A stretch of DNA of 8,954 bases. Origin: Acidobacteriota bacterium (lineage in GTDB: Bacteria > Acidobacteriota > Terriglobia > Terriglobales > Acidobacteriaceae). The position numbers and the translations under genes were made by a program. The stretch is taken from the NCBI GenBank assembly GCA_021846065.1, contig JAJZCP010000047.1, positions 1 to 8,954 on the forward strand, written 5' to 3'. Numbering within the stretch: the stretch's first letter is position 1; every line of letters starts with the position of its first letter. Positions 1-6,736 of the stretch are shown here, piece by piece. The notes below the pieces were generated by a model that saw only the letters and a program-made list of their open reading frames with translations, was not told the DNA's origin and searched no databases.

Positions 1-1145
1 TCGATTCTCGCCTCGCCGTCGACCGGCACGAAGATCTTTTGGTCATGGATGGATTGCAGCAGTCGCTGCTTCTCCTGCGAATTCCGCGTTGCCAGAAACT
101 GCTGTACGTTCCATTCGCCATCCGTGCTGTAGGAGTAGCCGGGATGCCGGGCAGCCAGGTCCATGGCTTCGTCGAGTATGCGGGTCTGGATCGCTGAGAC
201 CTTTGCCTGATGGTCGGAATAGCCGACATCAAGATGGACGAGCGGCACCAGCAGCAGCGTCCATTTTTTCTGCGGTGTCAGCTTTTGCTGAAAACTGCGG
301 GACCGGCCATCGAACTGGACAGTAAGGCGGGCGGGAGAATCCGGCGCAAACTCCGGCGTGTAAACGTGCAACCGCTGTTCACCAAAGTCCGGTGTGGTCT
401 GGAGCGCTTGCTGCACGGTATGGGCGCCGATCGCGAGTTCGGCCTGGCCGGAATGCACGGCGCGGCTGAACCGGAGGAAGACATCGACACGCTCGCGCTG
501 CGCCGTGCCATTCTGCCGGTAAAAGATTGTTGGCTTAATCGACGCACTGGCTACTGGCGGTAGCCGGGTGGTGCGGTCGAGCTCAATGGCGTCATAGTCA
601 AAGCCGTCGTCTGCAGTTTCGTGCGCGTTCTCTGGCGCCGCCTGCAGTGTGATTGTGTTTTCGCCCGGATGCAGCCAGGCTCCAGGAAAATCCACTTCGA
701 CTTGAGCATGGGCGTAGGCCGGATCGAAAGCAGCCACCATGTTGCCCATTGCGCTGTCGAGCTGCGGATGGAGATAGAAATGGCCGCTGTGACCATTGAC
801 GCCGAGCTGCAGCATGGGGACGCTGGAGTGGTCCACCATTACCGAGACGGTCAACCGATAAGCCCGCGCGGGCTTGCTGTCGAGTGTAAAGACGATCGCG
901 CGCGGCTGCGCGGCGGGGTTCGGTGCTTGGCCTGGCGAAACAGATGGAGCGAACGCGTACCAGCCGGTCGCCGGCTGATCTTTCCCGATGAAGTAACGCA
1001 CTGCGCGGGCCGGCGTACCTTGCGCAAACTCTGCCGATGAGTGGTCGAAGGTGCCCACGCGCCAGATGACCGGAGCACTGGAAGCGGCCAGGGCGCAGCT
1101 CGCAAGCAGGGAGAAGAGAACGACGGCTGCAGACCTCGGGCGCAC
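1..1145 (-). CDS. Secreted GH38-like glycosidase (alpha-mannosidase-type) with N-terminal polysaccharide-lyase-like beta-sandwich, partial
   Basis: The minus-strand frame is open from GTG 1145 to the window edge (381 codons, C-terminus missing). The start is GTG because AAGGAG (1157-1152) lies 6 bases before it and translation begins with a signal peptide, MRPRSAAVVLFSLLASCALA. LASC (Cys17) fits a lipobox, but a signal peptidase I cut after ALA is also possible. Residues 28-190 look like the carbohydrate-binding domain of family 4 rhamnogalacturonan lyases: IWRVGTFDHSS near the start, GENTITL and FDYDAIEL near the end. From about residue 296 it resembles a GH38 N-terminal domain: PLVHLDVGYSD, where His304 and Asp306 match the HxD zinc ligands of GH38 mannosidases, then YSYSTDGEW. 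The catalytic nucleophile and the rest of GH38 lie off the window. It probably trims plant or microbial glycans in the periplasm or at the surface; substrate unknown. It is divergent from the 1224 gene. An in-frame ATG at 1169 has no ribosome site. Confidence 0.8.
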   Translation of the reverse strand, partial: MRPRSAAVVLFSLLASCALAASSAPVIWRVGTFDHSSAEFAQGTPARAVRYFIGKDQPATGWYAFAPSVSPGQAPNPAAQPRAIVFTLDSKPARAYRLTVSVMVDHSSVPMLQLGVNGHSGHFYLHPQLDSAMGNMVAAFDPAYAHAQVEVDFPGAWLHPGENTITLQAAPENAHETADDGFDYDAIELDRTTRLPPVASASIKPTIFYRQNGTAQRERVDVFLRFSRAVHSGQAELAIGAHTVQQALQTTPDFGEQRLHVYTPEFAPDSPARLTVQFDGRSRSFQQKLTPQKKWTLLLVPLVHLDVGYSDHQAKVSAIQTRILDEAMDLAARHPGYSYSTDGEWNVQQFLATRNSQEKQRLLQSIHDQKIFVPVDGEARI

Positions 1146-1151
1146 GGGAGG

Positions 1152-1185
1152 CTCCTTGTTCGAAGGCATTTTTTGAAACAAGGAG
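1152..1185 (-). promoter_or_regulatory. Inverted repeat that would sequester the glycosidase ribosome-binding site
   Basis: CTCCTTGTT (1152-1160) and AACAAGGAG (1177-1185) form a perfect 9-bp inverted repeat with a 16-base spacer. In the minus-strand transcript the downstream arm contains AAGGAG, the Shine-Dalgarno sequence of the GTG start at 1145, and the upstream arm is its exact complement. Such a hairpin would hide the ribosome site and could act as a translational switch. The repeat could instead be an operator between divergent genes. A -10-like TATCAT (1191-1186, minus strand) would start transcription inside the upstream arm and prevent the hairpin, so the true transcript start decides between these readings. 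Confidence 0.45.
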
Positions 1186-1211
1186 ATGATACCGGGCAGC
1201 GCCGCGGCGGC

Positions 1212-1217
1212 TAGAAT
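1212..1217 (+). promoter_or_regulatory. Possible -10 box for a leaderless start of the UvrC-like gene
   Basis: TAGAAT at 1212-1217 differs from TATAAT at one position and ends 6 bases before the GTG at 1224, so transcription would begin at or next to the start codon. No Shine-Dalgarno sequence is visible before that GTG, which agrees with a leaderless mRNA. No convincing -35 box lies at the right distance (1189-1194 is ATACCG). The call rests on position and a six-base match only. Confidence 0.3.
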
Positions 1218-1223
1218 TCGAGT

Positions 1224-2501
1224 GTGACGTCGTGTGCCGCAAACATTCCGCAGACCGGCCTTGACGATTGGCTGGACGCGCTTCCGGCAGCGCCGGCAGT
1301 TTTCATGCTCTTTGGAGAGTCGCGCGCGACGGAACCTTACATCGCCAGGACAGCTAACCTGCGGCGGCGGTTGCAGCGTCTACTGCAGCCGGCGCAGGCG
1401 GGCAGCAAGCGGCTGAACCTTGCGGGGCTGGCAGTGCGCATCGAGTATTCACGGACCGGCTCAGTATTCGAGGAGTCGCTCGCGCTGCTGCGCGCCAATT
1501 GGCAATGGTATGGCGCGGCGGCCGTCAGGCGGCTGCATCTGCGGGCACCTGTGCTGCTGCGGATGAGCACCGGGAACCGGTATCCGCGCGTGTACTGCAC
1601 GGCGCGGCTATCGCAACGGGCGTTGGCGGCTCTGTTCGGCCCCTTCGCATCGCGGGCGGCGGCGGAGCGCTTTCTGGAAGAGATGCTGAATCTGTTTCTG
1701 CTGCGGCGATGCGTCCCGGATTTGGAGCCGGACGCCAATTTTCCTGGATGTGTCTACTCCGAAATGAAGATGTGCCTGGCGCCGTGTTACGGAGGGTGCA
1801 GTGACGAGCGGTATGCGGAGGAGGCGCATCGCGTGAAAGCGTTTCTGCAGACACGCGGCGAGGCTGAGTTGGCAGCGCTGAAGCGAAGCCGCGATCAGGC
1901 ATCTGCCGCCTTGGACTTTGAAGAGGCTGCCCGGTTGCATCAGCGCCTGGAAAAGGTGCAGGCGGTGTGCCACCTGGCGGCGCCGCTGGTGCATGCACTG
2001 GACGCGCTGGATGCAGTTGTCCTTCAGCCGGCCGCGGGTGGGCCGGAGTCTGCGGCGGTGGCGGTATTTCTGGTGCAGGCGGGCGGCATTGCCGGGCCCG
2101 AGATGTTTTCTGTGGCCGGGATGCGACATCCGAATGAGCACTCCGGGTCGTCTTCGCTGTTTGCCCACCCCGCAATGGTGGAGGCGGTTCCGCTGGAGAC
2201 GTCCAACACGAAGAGCGGGCGGCAGAGCCTGGAAGAACGGCTCGAAGACGTGCTGGCGCGACTCAAGGAGCAGCTGGCAGCCGGGCGAGGACCGGCGGAA
2301 GTTCGCGCAGCCGAGGTTTCCTTGCTGGCCCGATGGTATTACCGGCCGTCTGCACGGCGCGTGGGTGAGATATTCTTCCGCAATGCGGACGGGCAATTAC
2401 CACTGGCAAAGATTCTGCGCGGCATCTCGCGCGTCTACTGCGGCGTGGCGCCCGCGGACAAGGCGCAGGCTGCTGCGCCGGAAGGCGTGACGCCCCAATG
2501 A
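1224..2501 (+). CDS. UvrC-like protein (GIY-YIG-type N-domain, Cys4 cluster, UVR motif) lacking the C-terminal nuclease and HhH domains
   Basis: This 425-residue protein matches the N-terminal two-thirds of UvrC, the excinuclease subunit that incises damaged DNA (about 600 residues in most bacteria). Residues 24-54 are a GIY-YIG-like segment: AVF replaces GVY, YIA replaces YIG (39-41), and the Arg of NLRRR (49) is kept. The Asn expected near residues 98-109 is not seen. Cys163, Cys176, Cys184 and Cys188 copy the spacing of the UvrC four-cysteine (iron-sulphur) cluster, including the LAPC ending. Residues 215-250 form a UVR motif (ALDFEEAARLHQRLEKVQAV), the UvrB contact. Residues 262-402 resemble the UvrC middle region and end at KILRGISRVY; the RNase H-like nuclease and helix-hairpin-helix domains that should follow are absent. 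It is probably a UvrC paralogue in repair, or a UvrB-binding accessory protein; full uvrC may lie elsewhere. GTG start without a Shine-Dalgarno; overlaps the next gene by 4 bases. Confidence 0.82.
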   Translation: MTSCAANIPQTGLDDWLDALPAAPAVFMLFGESRATEPYIARTANLRRRLQRLLQPAQAGSKRLNLAGLAVRIEYSRTGSVFEESLALLRANWQWYGAAAVRRLHLRAPVLLRMSTGNRYPRVYCTARLSQRALAALFGPFASRAAAERFLEEMLNLFLLRRCVPDLEPDANFPGCVYSEMKMCLAPCYGGCSDERYAEEAHRVKAFLQTRGEAELAALKRSRDQASAALDFEEAARLHQRLEKVQAVCHLAAPLVHALDALDAVVLQPAAGGPESAAVAVFLVQAGGIAGPEMFSVAGMRHPNEHSGSSSLFAHPAMVEAVPLETSNTKSGRQSLEERLEDVLARLKEQLAAGRGPAEVRAAEVSLLARWYYRPSARRVGEIFFRNADGQLPLAKILRGISRVYCGVAPADKAQAAAPEGVTPQ

Positions 2502-4165
2502 GCGGACCGCCGGAGCGGACGCAGCCGAACGGGGCAGCGGCCGAAGAGCCGATAACGCTGCGAGAGGATGCGGCGTGGGCGCGCTGCCTGCGGCCGGCGC
2601 GGAGTGTGTTTGCCGTGCTGGCCGCGCTGCCGGTTGTTCTGTTCCTTATAGCCGCGATCCCCCGGCTGCGCTATCCGTTTCCACTGGAGGAGCTTGAGGC
2701 TCCAATGCTGCTCGCGGCCGAGCGGATTGCGCACGGTCTGCCGCTCTACGGGCCGCCCGACTTCCATTTCATTCCGTATATGTATGCGCCCGGGTACTAC
2801 TACGTATCTGGATGGCTGCTGCATTGGCTGCCGCAGGGTTTTTTCACGCTGCGGCTGTTATCGCTGGTTTCCACATGCCTGAGCTTTGCGCTGATCGCCG
2901 CAATGGTGCTGCTCGAGGTTCCGAAGCCGGATGGGGCAGCGCGGCGGCCCTTGCGGTACGGCGCGGCGCTGGCTGCGGCAGGAGCCTACGCGGCAGCGTA
3001 TCCGTGGACGCGGTGGTGGTTTGACCTTGGTCGCGTGGACTCGTTCTATCTATGCCTGTTTCTGCTGGCGCTGCTGGGCACGCGGCTCACCCTGCACCGT
3101 CTTTCTCCGCTGATTGCGGCGCTGTTGTGGCTGTTCGCATTTCTGGCCAAGCAGACCATTTTGCCGGTGGGGCTGGCGGTTCTTTGCAGCGATTGGAAGC
3201 GGCCGCGGCACGCGCTGGCTGGTGTGGCTTCACTGCTGGTTCTGGCGGCGGCCAGCGTTCTGCTTCTCAATCACGCGACGGGCGGATGGTTCCGCTTTTA
3301 TGTCTTCAGCGTGCCGCGGGCGAATGCCAATCTGCTGTTGCGTCCGGCGGTGTTTTACTGGCCGTCGGTCATTCTGGCGCCGTATGGCGTTGCCGTCCTT
3401 ATCATCCTGCTGGCTCTGGTACTTACGCGTCCGCGATGGAGCGATCCGCGCACCCGCCTCTATGCCCTGGCCGCAGGGAGCTCGCTGGGTCTGTGCTGGT
3501 TTCTGCAGGCACACGGCGGGGCCACATCTAACACTCCGATGCCAGCTTACGCAGTGATTGTGCTGGTTTTCGGGATTTCGCTTGCACGGCTGGATTCCTT
3601 CTTCGCGGGGCGTGGACAGAGCGCGGCACGCATCCTGCTGCTGGCTGCGGCCGCTCTGCCGCTGGTTTGCTGGAGTTACCGGCCTGGCGACATTGTTCCC
3701 TCGCAGGGGCTGATTGATGCGCACATGCGGCGCGTGGCGTGGATTCGCGGCTTTCCGGGCGATGTCTATGTGCCGGAGCATCCTTTTGAAGCGATTGCGG
3801 CGGGCAAACCGTGGCGGCCGGATGCAGCGGCGCTGCACGACGCGCTGGCGGCGCTTCCGGCCGATGACCGCAAGGCGCTGATCGGGCGAATCCAACGGAC
3901 GATTGATGATTCGCAGCACATGGACGCGATTCTGCTCGAAAATCTGCCCGCCGCGGAATTGCAGCGTTTGCCCTGGCTTCCGGCCGATCTGCAGCAGCGG
4001 TACCCGGTGCTGGGGTTCACCCCGGATGCGGACATGGGCGATCCCTTTGCGCCGCATGCCATCTACTTTCTGCTCCCCTGCCGGGAGCTGCCCGTTGCGC
4101 GCCAGCGCGGCTGGGTCCTGCTGCAGAATGGTTGCCCTCCCGGGATTTCCATGGGAAACCACTGA
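2498..4165 (+). CDS. GT-C type integral membrane glycosyltransferase (GT39/PMT-like)
   Basis: A 555-residue multi-pass membrane protein. Hydrophobic segments lie near residues 37-55, 117-138, 154-169, 183-197, 203-230, 239-257, 287-310, 323-337, 350-364 and 377-392, followed by a mostly soluble tail of about 160 residues that should face the periplasm. After the first segment comes the loop PLEELEAPMLLAAERIAHG (62-80), then GLPLYGPP; GT-C enzymes carry a catalytic acidic residue in this loop, and Glu64/Glu65 are the candidates. Family members move a sugar from a polyprenyl-phosphate donor to lipid, protein or glycan. Acceptor and donor cannot be read here. The start ATG overlaps the stop of the UvrC-like gene (ATGA), which suggests translational coupling; GGAAGG at 2480-2485 is rather far for a ribosome site. 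The gene ends in tandem stops, TGA then TAA. It could equally be annotated as a hypothetical membrane protein. Confidence 0.72.
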   Translation: MSGPPERTQPNGAAAEEPITLREDAAWARCLRPARSVFAVLAALPVVLFLIAAIPRLRYPFPLEELEAPMLLAAERIAHGLPLYGPPDFHFIPYMYAPGYYYVSGWLLHWLPQGFFTLRLLSLVSTCLSFALIAAMVLLEVPKPDGAARRPLRYGAALAAAGAYAAAYPWTRWWFDLGRVDSFYLCLFLLALLGTRLTLHRLSPLIAALLWLFAFLAKQTILPVGLAVLCSDWKRPRHALAGVASLLVLAAASVLLLNHATGGWFRFYVFSVPRANANLLLRPAVFYWPSVILAPYGVAVLIILLALVLTRPRWSDPRTRLYALAAGSSLGLCWFLQAHGGATSNTPMPAYAVIVLVFGISLARLDSFFAGRGQSAARILLLAAAALPLVCWSYRPGDIVPSQGLIDAHMRRVAWIRGFPGDVYVPEHPFEAIAAGKPWRPDAAALHDALAALPADDRKALIGRIQRTIDDSQHMDAILLENLPAAELQRLPWLPADLQQRYPVLGFTPDADMGDPFAPHAIYFLLPCRELPVARQRGWVLLQNGCPPGISMGNH

Positions 4166-4180
4166 TAAACTGAAGCTGTT

Positions 4181-4951
4181 GTGGTTGAACTAGCAGCTTC
4201 CATCCTGTCCGCGGATTTTGCGCGCCTGGCCGAGCAGATTGCTGCCGCCGAGCGCGGGGGTGCGACCGTTATTCACGTCGATGTGATGGACGGCCACTTT
4301 GTGCCGAACATTACCATTGGGCCGCCGGTGGTGGCGTCGCTGCGAAAGGCAACGCGGCTGCCGCTGGACTGCCACCTGATGATCGAAAACCCGGATGAGT
4401 ATATCCCCGCGTTGAAAGACGCAGGCGCCAACTGGGTGAGCGTGCATTACGAAGCCTGCCGGCACCTGCATCGTACGCTGGAGCTAATTACACAGCACGG
4501 CATGAAGGCCGGCGTCGTCATTAACCCGGCCACGCGGGTCGATGTGCTGCTGGACGTGCTGCCGATGGTGCATCACGTTCTGGTGATGAGCGTGAATCCC
4601 GGCTTTGGCGGACAGCGGTTTATTGATTTTTCGCTGGATAAGATCCGCCGCCTTTGTGCGTTGCGCGACGAAATGGCTCTGTCGTTCCGCGTGGAGGTCG
4701 ATGGCGGCGTGGCGCTGGATACGGTGAGCAGCGTTGTTACGGCTGGGGCGGAGTTACTGGTGGCTGGGAACGCGGTGTTTGGCCATGGGCGCCCGCAGGA
4801 AAATGCGCGGCGGCTGCTGGCGGCGGCGCGAGCAGCTGCCGGAGAAGCACGGCCGGCCGGAGCCAGGCGCAAAGGGACCATGCAGCGACGGGAGAATCGC
4901 AGACCTTCCGCCGGAGATACGCAGCAGAAGAGTCTGCGGAGGGCCAAGTAA
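4181..4951 (+). CDS. rpe: Ribulose-phosphate 3-epimerase
   Basis: Interconverts ribulose 5-phosphate and xylulose 5-phosphate in the pentose phosphate pathway; cytosolic TIM-barrel metalloenzyme. The family motifs are all present: AASILSADF (5-13) with Ser7, HVDVMDGHFVPN (32-43) with metal and proton-transfer residues His32 and Asp34, DCHLMIENP (63-71) with His65, GVVINPAT (111-118), MSVNPGFGGQ (136-145) and EVDGGV (172-177) with Asp174. The core ends near residue 220, typical for the family; residues 221-256 are an extra basic, hydrophilic tail. The GTG at 4181 is the only usable start, because TAA at 4166-4168 lies five codons upstream in the same frame. Only a weak GAAG (4172-4175) precedes it, so translation may depend on coupling to the glycosyltransferase gene, whose stop is 15 bases away. 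The stop codon directly abuts the bamD-like ATG. Confidence 0.96.
   Translation: MVELAASILSADFARLAEQIAAAERGGATVIHVDVMDGHFVPNITIGPPVVASLRKATRLPLDCHLMIENPDEYIPALKDAGANWVSVHYEACRHLHRTLELITQHGMKAGVVINPATRVDVLLDVLPMVHHVLVMSVNPGFGGQRFIDFSLDKIRRLCALRDEMALSFRVEVDGGVALDTVSSVVTAGAELLVAGNAVFGHGRPQENARRLLAAARAAAGEARPAGARRKGTMQRRENRRPSAGDTQQKSLRRAK
4938..4943 (+). promoter_or_regulatory. Ribosome-binding site of the bamD-like gene, inside the end of rpe
   Basis: GGAGGG lies 8 bases before the ATG at 4952. It is the strongest Shine-Dalgarno sequence in the four-gene run and sits within the last codons of rpe. This fixes the start of the bamD-like gene at 4952 and supports shared transcription. Confidence 0.7.
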
Positions 4952-6670
4952 ATGAAGTCTCGAATTCCGTTGCACGCATCGCGTACGTCCACCTTCTGCC
5001 TGCTGCTGGTCGTCAGTGGTGCTGCGGCGCACGCGGGCATCTTTCACCGCAAGAACAAGCCGCTATCGCAGAAGGATGATGCGCTGGCCAGCGTCGCCTC
5101 CAACCAGCCGGACAAGGAGCTGTTTGACCGCGCCATGCTGGCCCTGAAGAAGGGCAAGTTCGACATTGCGCGGCTCGATCTGCAGACCCTTCTGAACACT
5201 TATCCGGACTCCGAATATGCGATGCGCGCGAAGCTCGCAATCGGCGATACCTGGTACAAGGAAGGCGGCTCTGCGGCCATGCAGCAGGCGGAGCAGGAGT
5301 ACAAGGATTTCATCACCTTCTTCCCGGACAAGCCGGAGGCTGCCGAAGCGCAGATGAAGGTGGCCGACATCTATTACAAGCAGATGCAGAAGCCGGATCG
5401 CGATCCGACGAATGCGGTCCGTGCGCAGGAAGAATACCGGGCAATGATTCTGCAGTATCCGGATTCAAGCCTGATTCCACAAGCGCGTCAGCGGCTGCGC
5501 GAAGTGCAGGAGGTTCTGGGCGACCACGAGTTTACGATTGGAGCTTTCTACCAGGCGCAGCAGAATTATGTTGCGGCAGGGGCCCGGTTGCAGTCCATCG
5601 TGGACAGCTATCCGCTGTACAGCCGCGTCGATCTGGCGCTGGTTGATATTGGAGACGGCTACGCAGCGCAGGCGAAAAGCATTCAAGCCTTGCGGCTGGA
5701 TGCCGCCGCCAAGGAGCGGCTGCACGCGCTGTATCTGCATCGTGCGCAACAGGCTTACGATCGCGTGGTTCTGGAGTATCCGATGATGTCGCATGCCGAT
5801 GATGCGCGCGACCGTCTGGAGGCGCTGGGCCTGCCGGTGCCGCAGCCCACGGAGCAGGCAGTAGCGGACAGCGCGGCGATCGAGCAGAGCCGTGCACCAA
5901 TCAATTTGAAATACAAAGCATTTCTGCTGATTACATCGCGTCCTTCGACGGTGCAGGCGGCCCGCGTTGGAAATCCCAGCCTTGCCAACACGACGGAGGT
6001 GCTTGCGCCTTCCATCGTGAAAGAGACGATTGCGGATCTGAGCTGGGCACAGAAGCCGGATGGCAAGCCGGCGCCGACCCGTGCGGTTCTGTCAAACCGC
6101 GTACCGGCAGAACCCTTGCTGTCGCACAATGCCGGTTTCCCCGGCATGCCCTCGGGAACGTCCCCGGCAGCGCCGGCGGCAGGACAGCCTGCGAATTCTT
6201 TGCAGCTGAACGATGTTGGCGGCGATAACGTGCAGGGTGGCCCAGTCGACAATTCCCAGCCAGCTTCGCAGACGCCACAGGCCGTACAGCCTCCGGCTGG
6301 CGGCGGATCGCCATCCTCTACGGCCCCAGGTGCGACTGGATCGGGCGCTGCGGCGCCGGCTGCCGCGCAGCCCGATGCTGGCACCAGCGGTCAACCAGCT
6401 GCATGGCCGTCGGCCGCGCCGGATAACGGCGGCCTGAAGAAGGTGGCACCAAAGAACAGCACTCCGCTGCCTGCCAGCTCGGATGCTGCCTCTGCGCCGG
6501 CGCAGGTGAATGACGTGCCGGAGTCTGCGCGCAGGTCAGCCATGCCGCAACAGGAAGCAGCAGCCAGCAGCGGCAAGAAGAAAAAGAAGCAGAAGGCTCC
6601 CAAGTTTACTTCCGGACAGGAATCTTCCAGCGCGCACAAAAAGAAGAAGGGGCTGCACAAGCTGTGGTAG
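4952..6670 (+). CDS. bamD: BamD/YfiO-like outer membrane assembly TPR protein with long Pro/Ala/Ser-rich C-terminal extension
   Basis: BamD is a periplasmic TPR protein of the BAM complex that folds beta-barrel proteins into the outer membrane. Residues 54-292 hold repeated TPR-like helices with the family pattern: LFDRAMLALKKGKFDIARLDL, LLNTYPDSEYAMRAKLAIGD, EYKDFITFFPDKPEAAEAQ, then EEYRAMILQYPDSSLIPQA. The N-terminus is a signal peptide with core FCLLLVVSGAAA and a probable signal peptidase I site at AHA-G (28/29). The lipobox Cys of classical BamD is missing: VSGA stands where VSGC would be expected, and Cys16 lacks a lipobox context. Residues from about 300 to 572 roughly double the usual BamD length (about 245): low-complexity Ala/Pro/Ser/Gly/Gln sequence ending in Lys-rich blocks (542-548, 563-566) and HKLW. 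It follows rpe without a gap and has a strong ribosome site. A different periplasmic TPR scaffold is possible; the gene symbol is by similarity. Confidence 0.8.
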   Translation: MKSRIPLHASRTSTFCLLLVVSGAAAHAGIFHRKNKPLSQKDDALASVASNQPDKELFDRAMLALKKGKFDIARLDLQTLLNTYPDSEYAMRAKLAIGDTWYKEGGSAAMQQAEQEYKDFITFFPDKPEAAEAQMKVADIYYKQMQKPDRDPTNAVRAQEEYRAMILQYPDSSLIPQARQRLREVQEVLGDHEFTIGAFYQAQQNYVAAGARLQSIVDSYPLYSRVDLALVDIGDGYAAQAKSIQALRLDAAAKERLHALYLHRAQQAYDRVVLEYPMMSHADDARDRLEALGLPVPQPTEQAVADSAAIEQSRAPINLKYKAFLLITSRPSTVQAARVGNPSLANTTEVLAPSIVKETIADLSWAQKPDGKPAPTRAVLSNRVPAEPLLSHNAGFPGMPSGTSPAAPAAGQPANSLQLNDVGGDNVQGGPVDNSQPASQTPQAVQPPAGGGSPSSTAPGATGSGAAAPAAAQPDAGTSGQPAAWPSAAPDNGGLKKVAPKNSTPLPASSDAASAPAQVNDVPESARRSAMPQQEAAASSGKKKKKQKAPKFTSGQESSSAHKKKKGLHKLW

Positions 6671-6736
6671 AGCCGGAAGCAGCCTGCCCGCGGTAAGGTT
6701 CGCAACCGCTGTACCCGGAAAGGCAGAAGCGATAGC

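Noticed and set aside
89..563. Plus-strand open frames opposite the glycosidase (89-325 and 210-563)
   Set aside because: Antisense shadows of a well-supported coding frame in GC-rich DNA; no recognisable domains or ribosome sites.
1145..1169. ATG at 1169 as start of the glycosidase
   Set aside because: Nothing like a Shine-Dalgarno sequence precedes it, and it would put a Pro/Glu-rich stretch before the signal peptide. GTG 1145 has AAGGAG 6 bases upstream.
598..1242. Long open frame on the minus strand across the glycosidase gene
   Set aside because: Its translation is Arg/Ser/Pro-rich with no family pattern, while the frame starting at GTG 1145 gives a signal peptide, beta-sandwich motifs and the GH38 HLDVGYSD motif and stays open to the edge.
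1608..2396. 262-codon minus-strand open frame inside the UvrC-like gene
   Set aside because: Antisense shadow; composition is Arg/Gln/His-rich and the plus strand carries clear Cys4 and UVR motifs.
3230..4162. 310-codon minus-strand open frame inside the glycosyltransferase gene
   Set aside because: Antisense of a membrane protein; translation is Arg/Gln-rich with no domain. Long antisense frames are common at this GC content.
4157..4186. AACCAC / GTGGTT inverted repeat around the rpe start
   Set aside because: Six base pairs with an 18-base loop are expected by chance, and no T-run or second signal supports a hairpin.
6690..6712. Small hairpin GCGGT / ACCGC after the bamD-like gene
   Set aside because: Five pairs with an alternative GGTT/AACC pairing inside; much weaker than the 12-bp hairpin 30 bases on.
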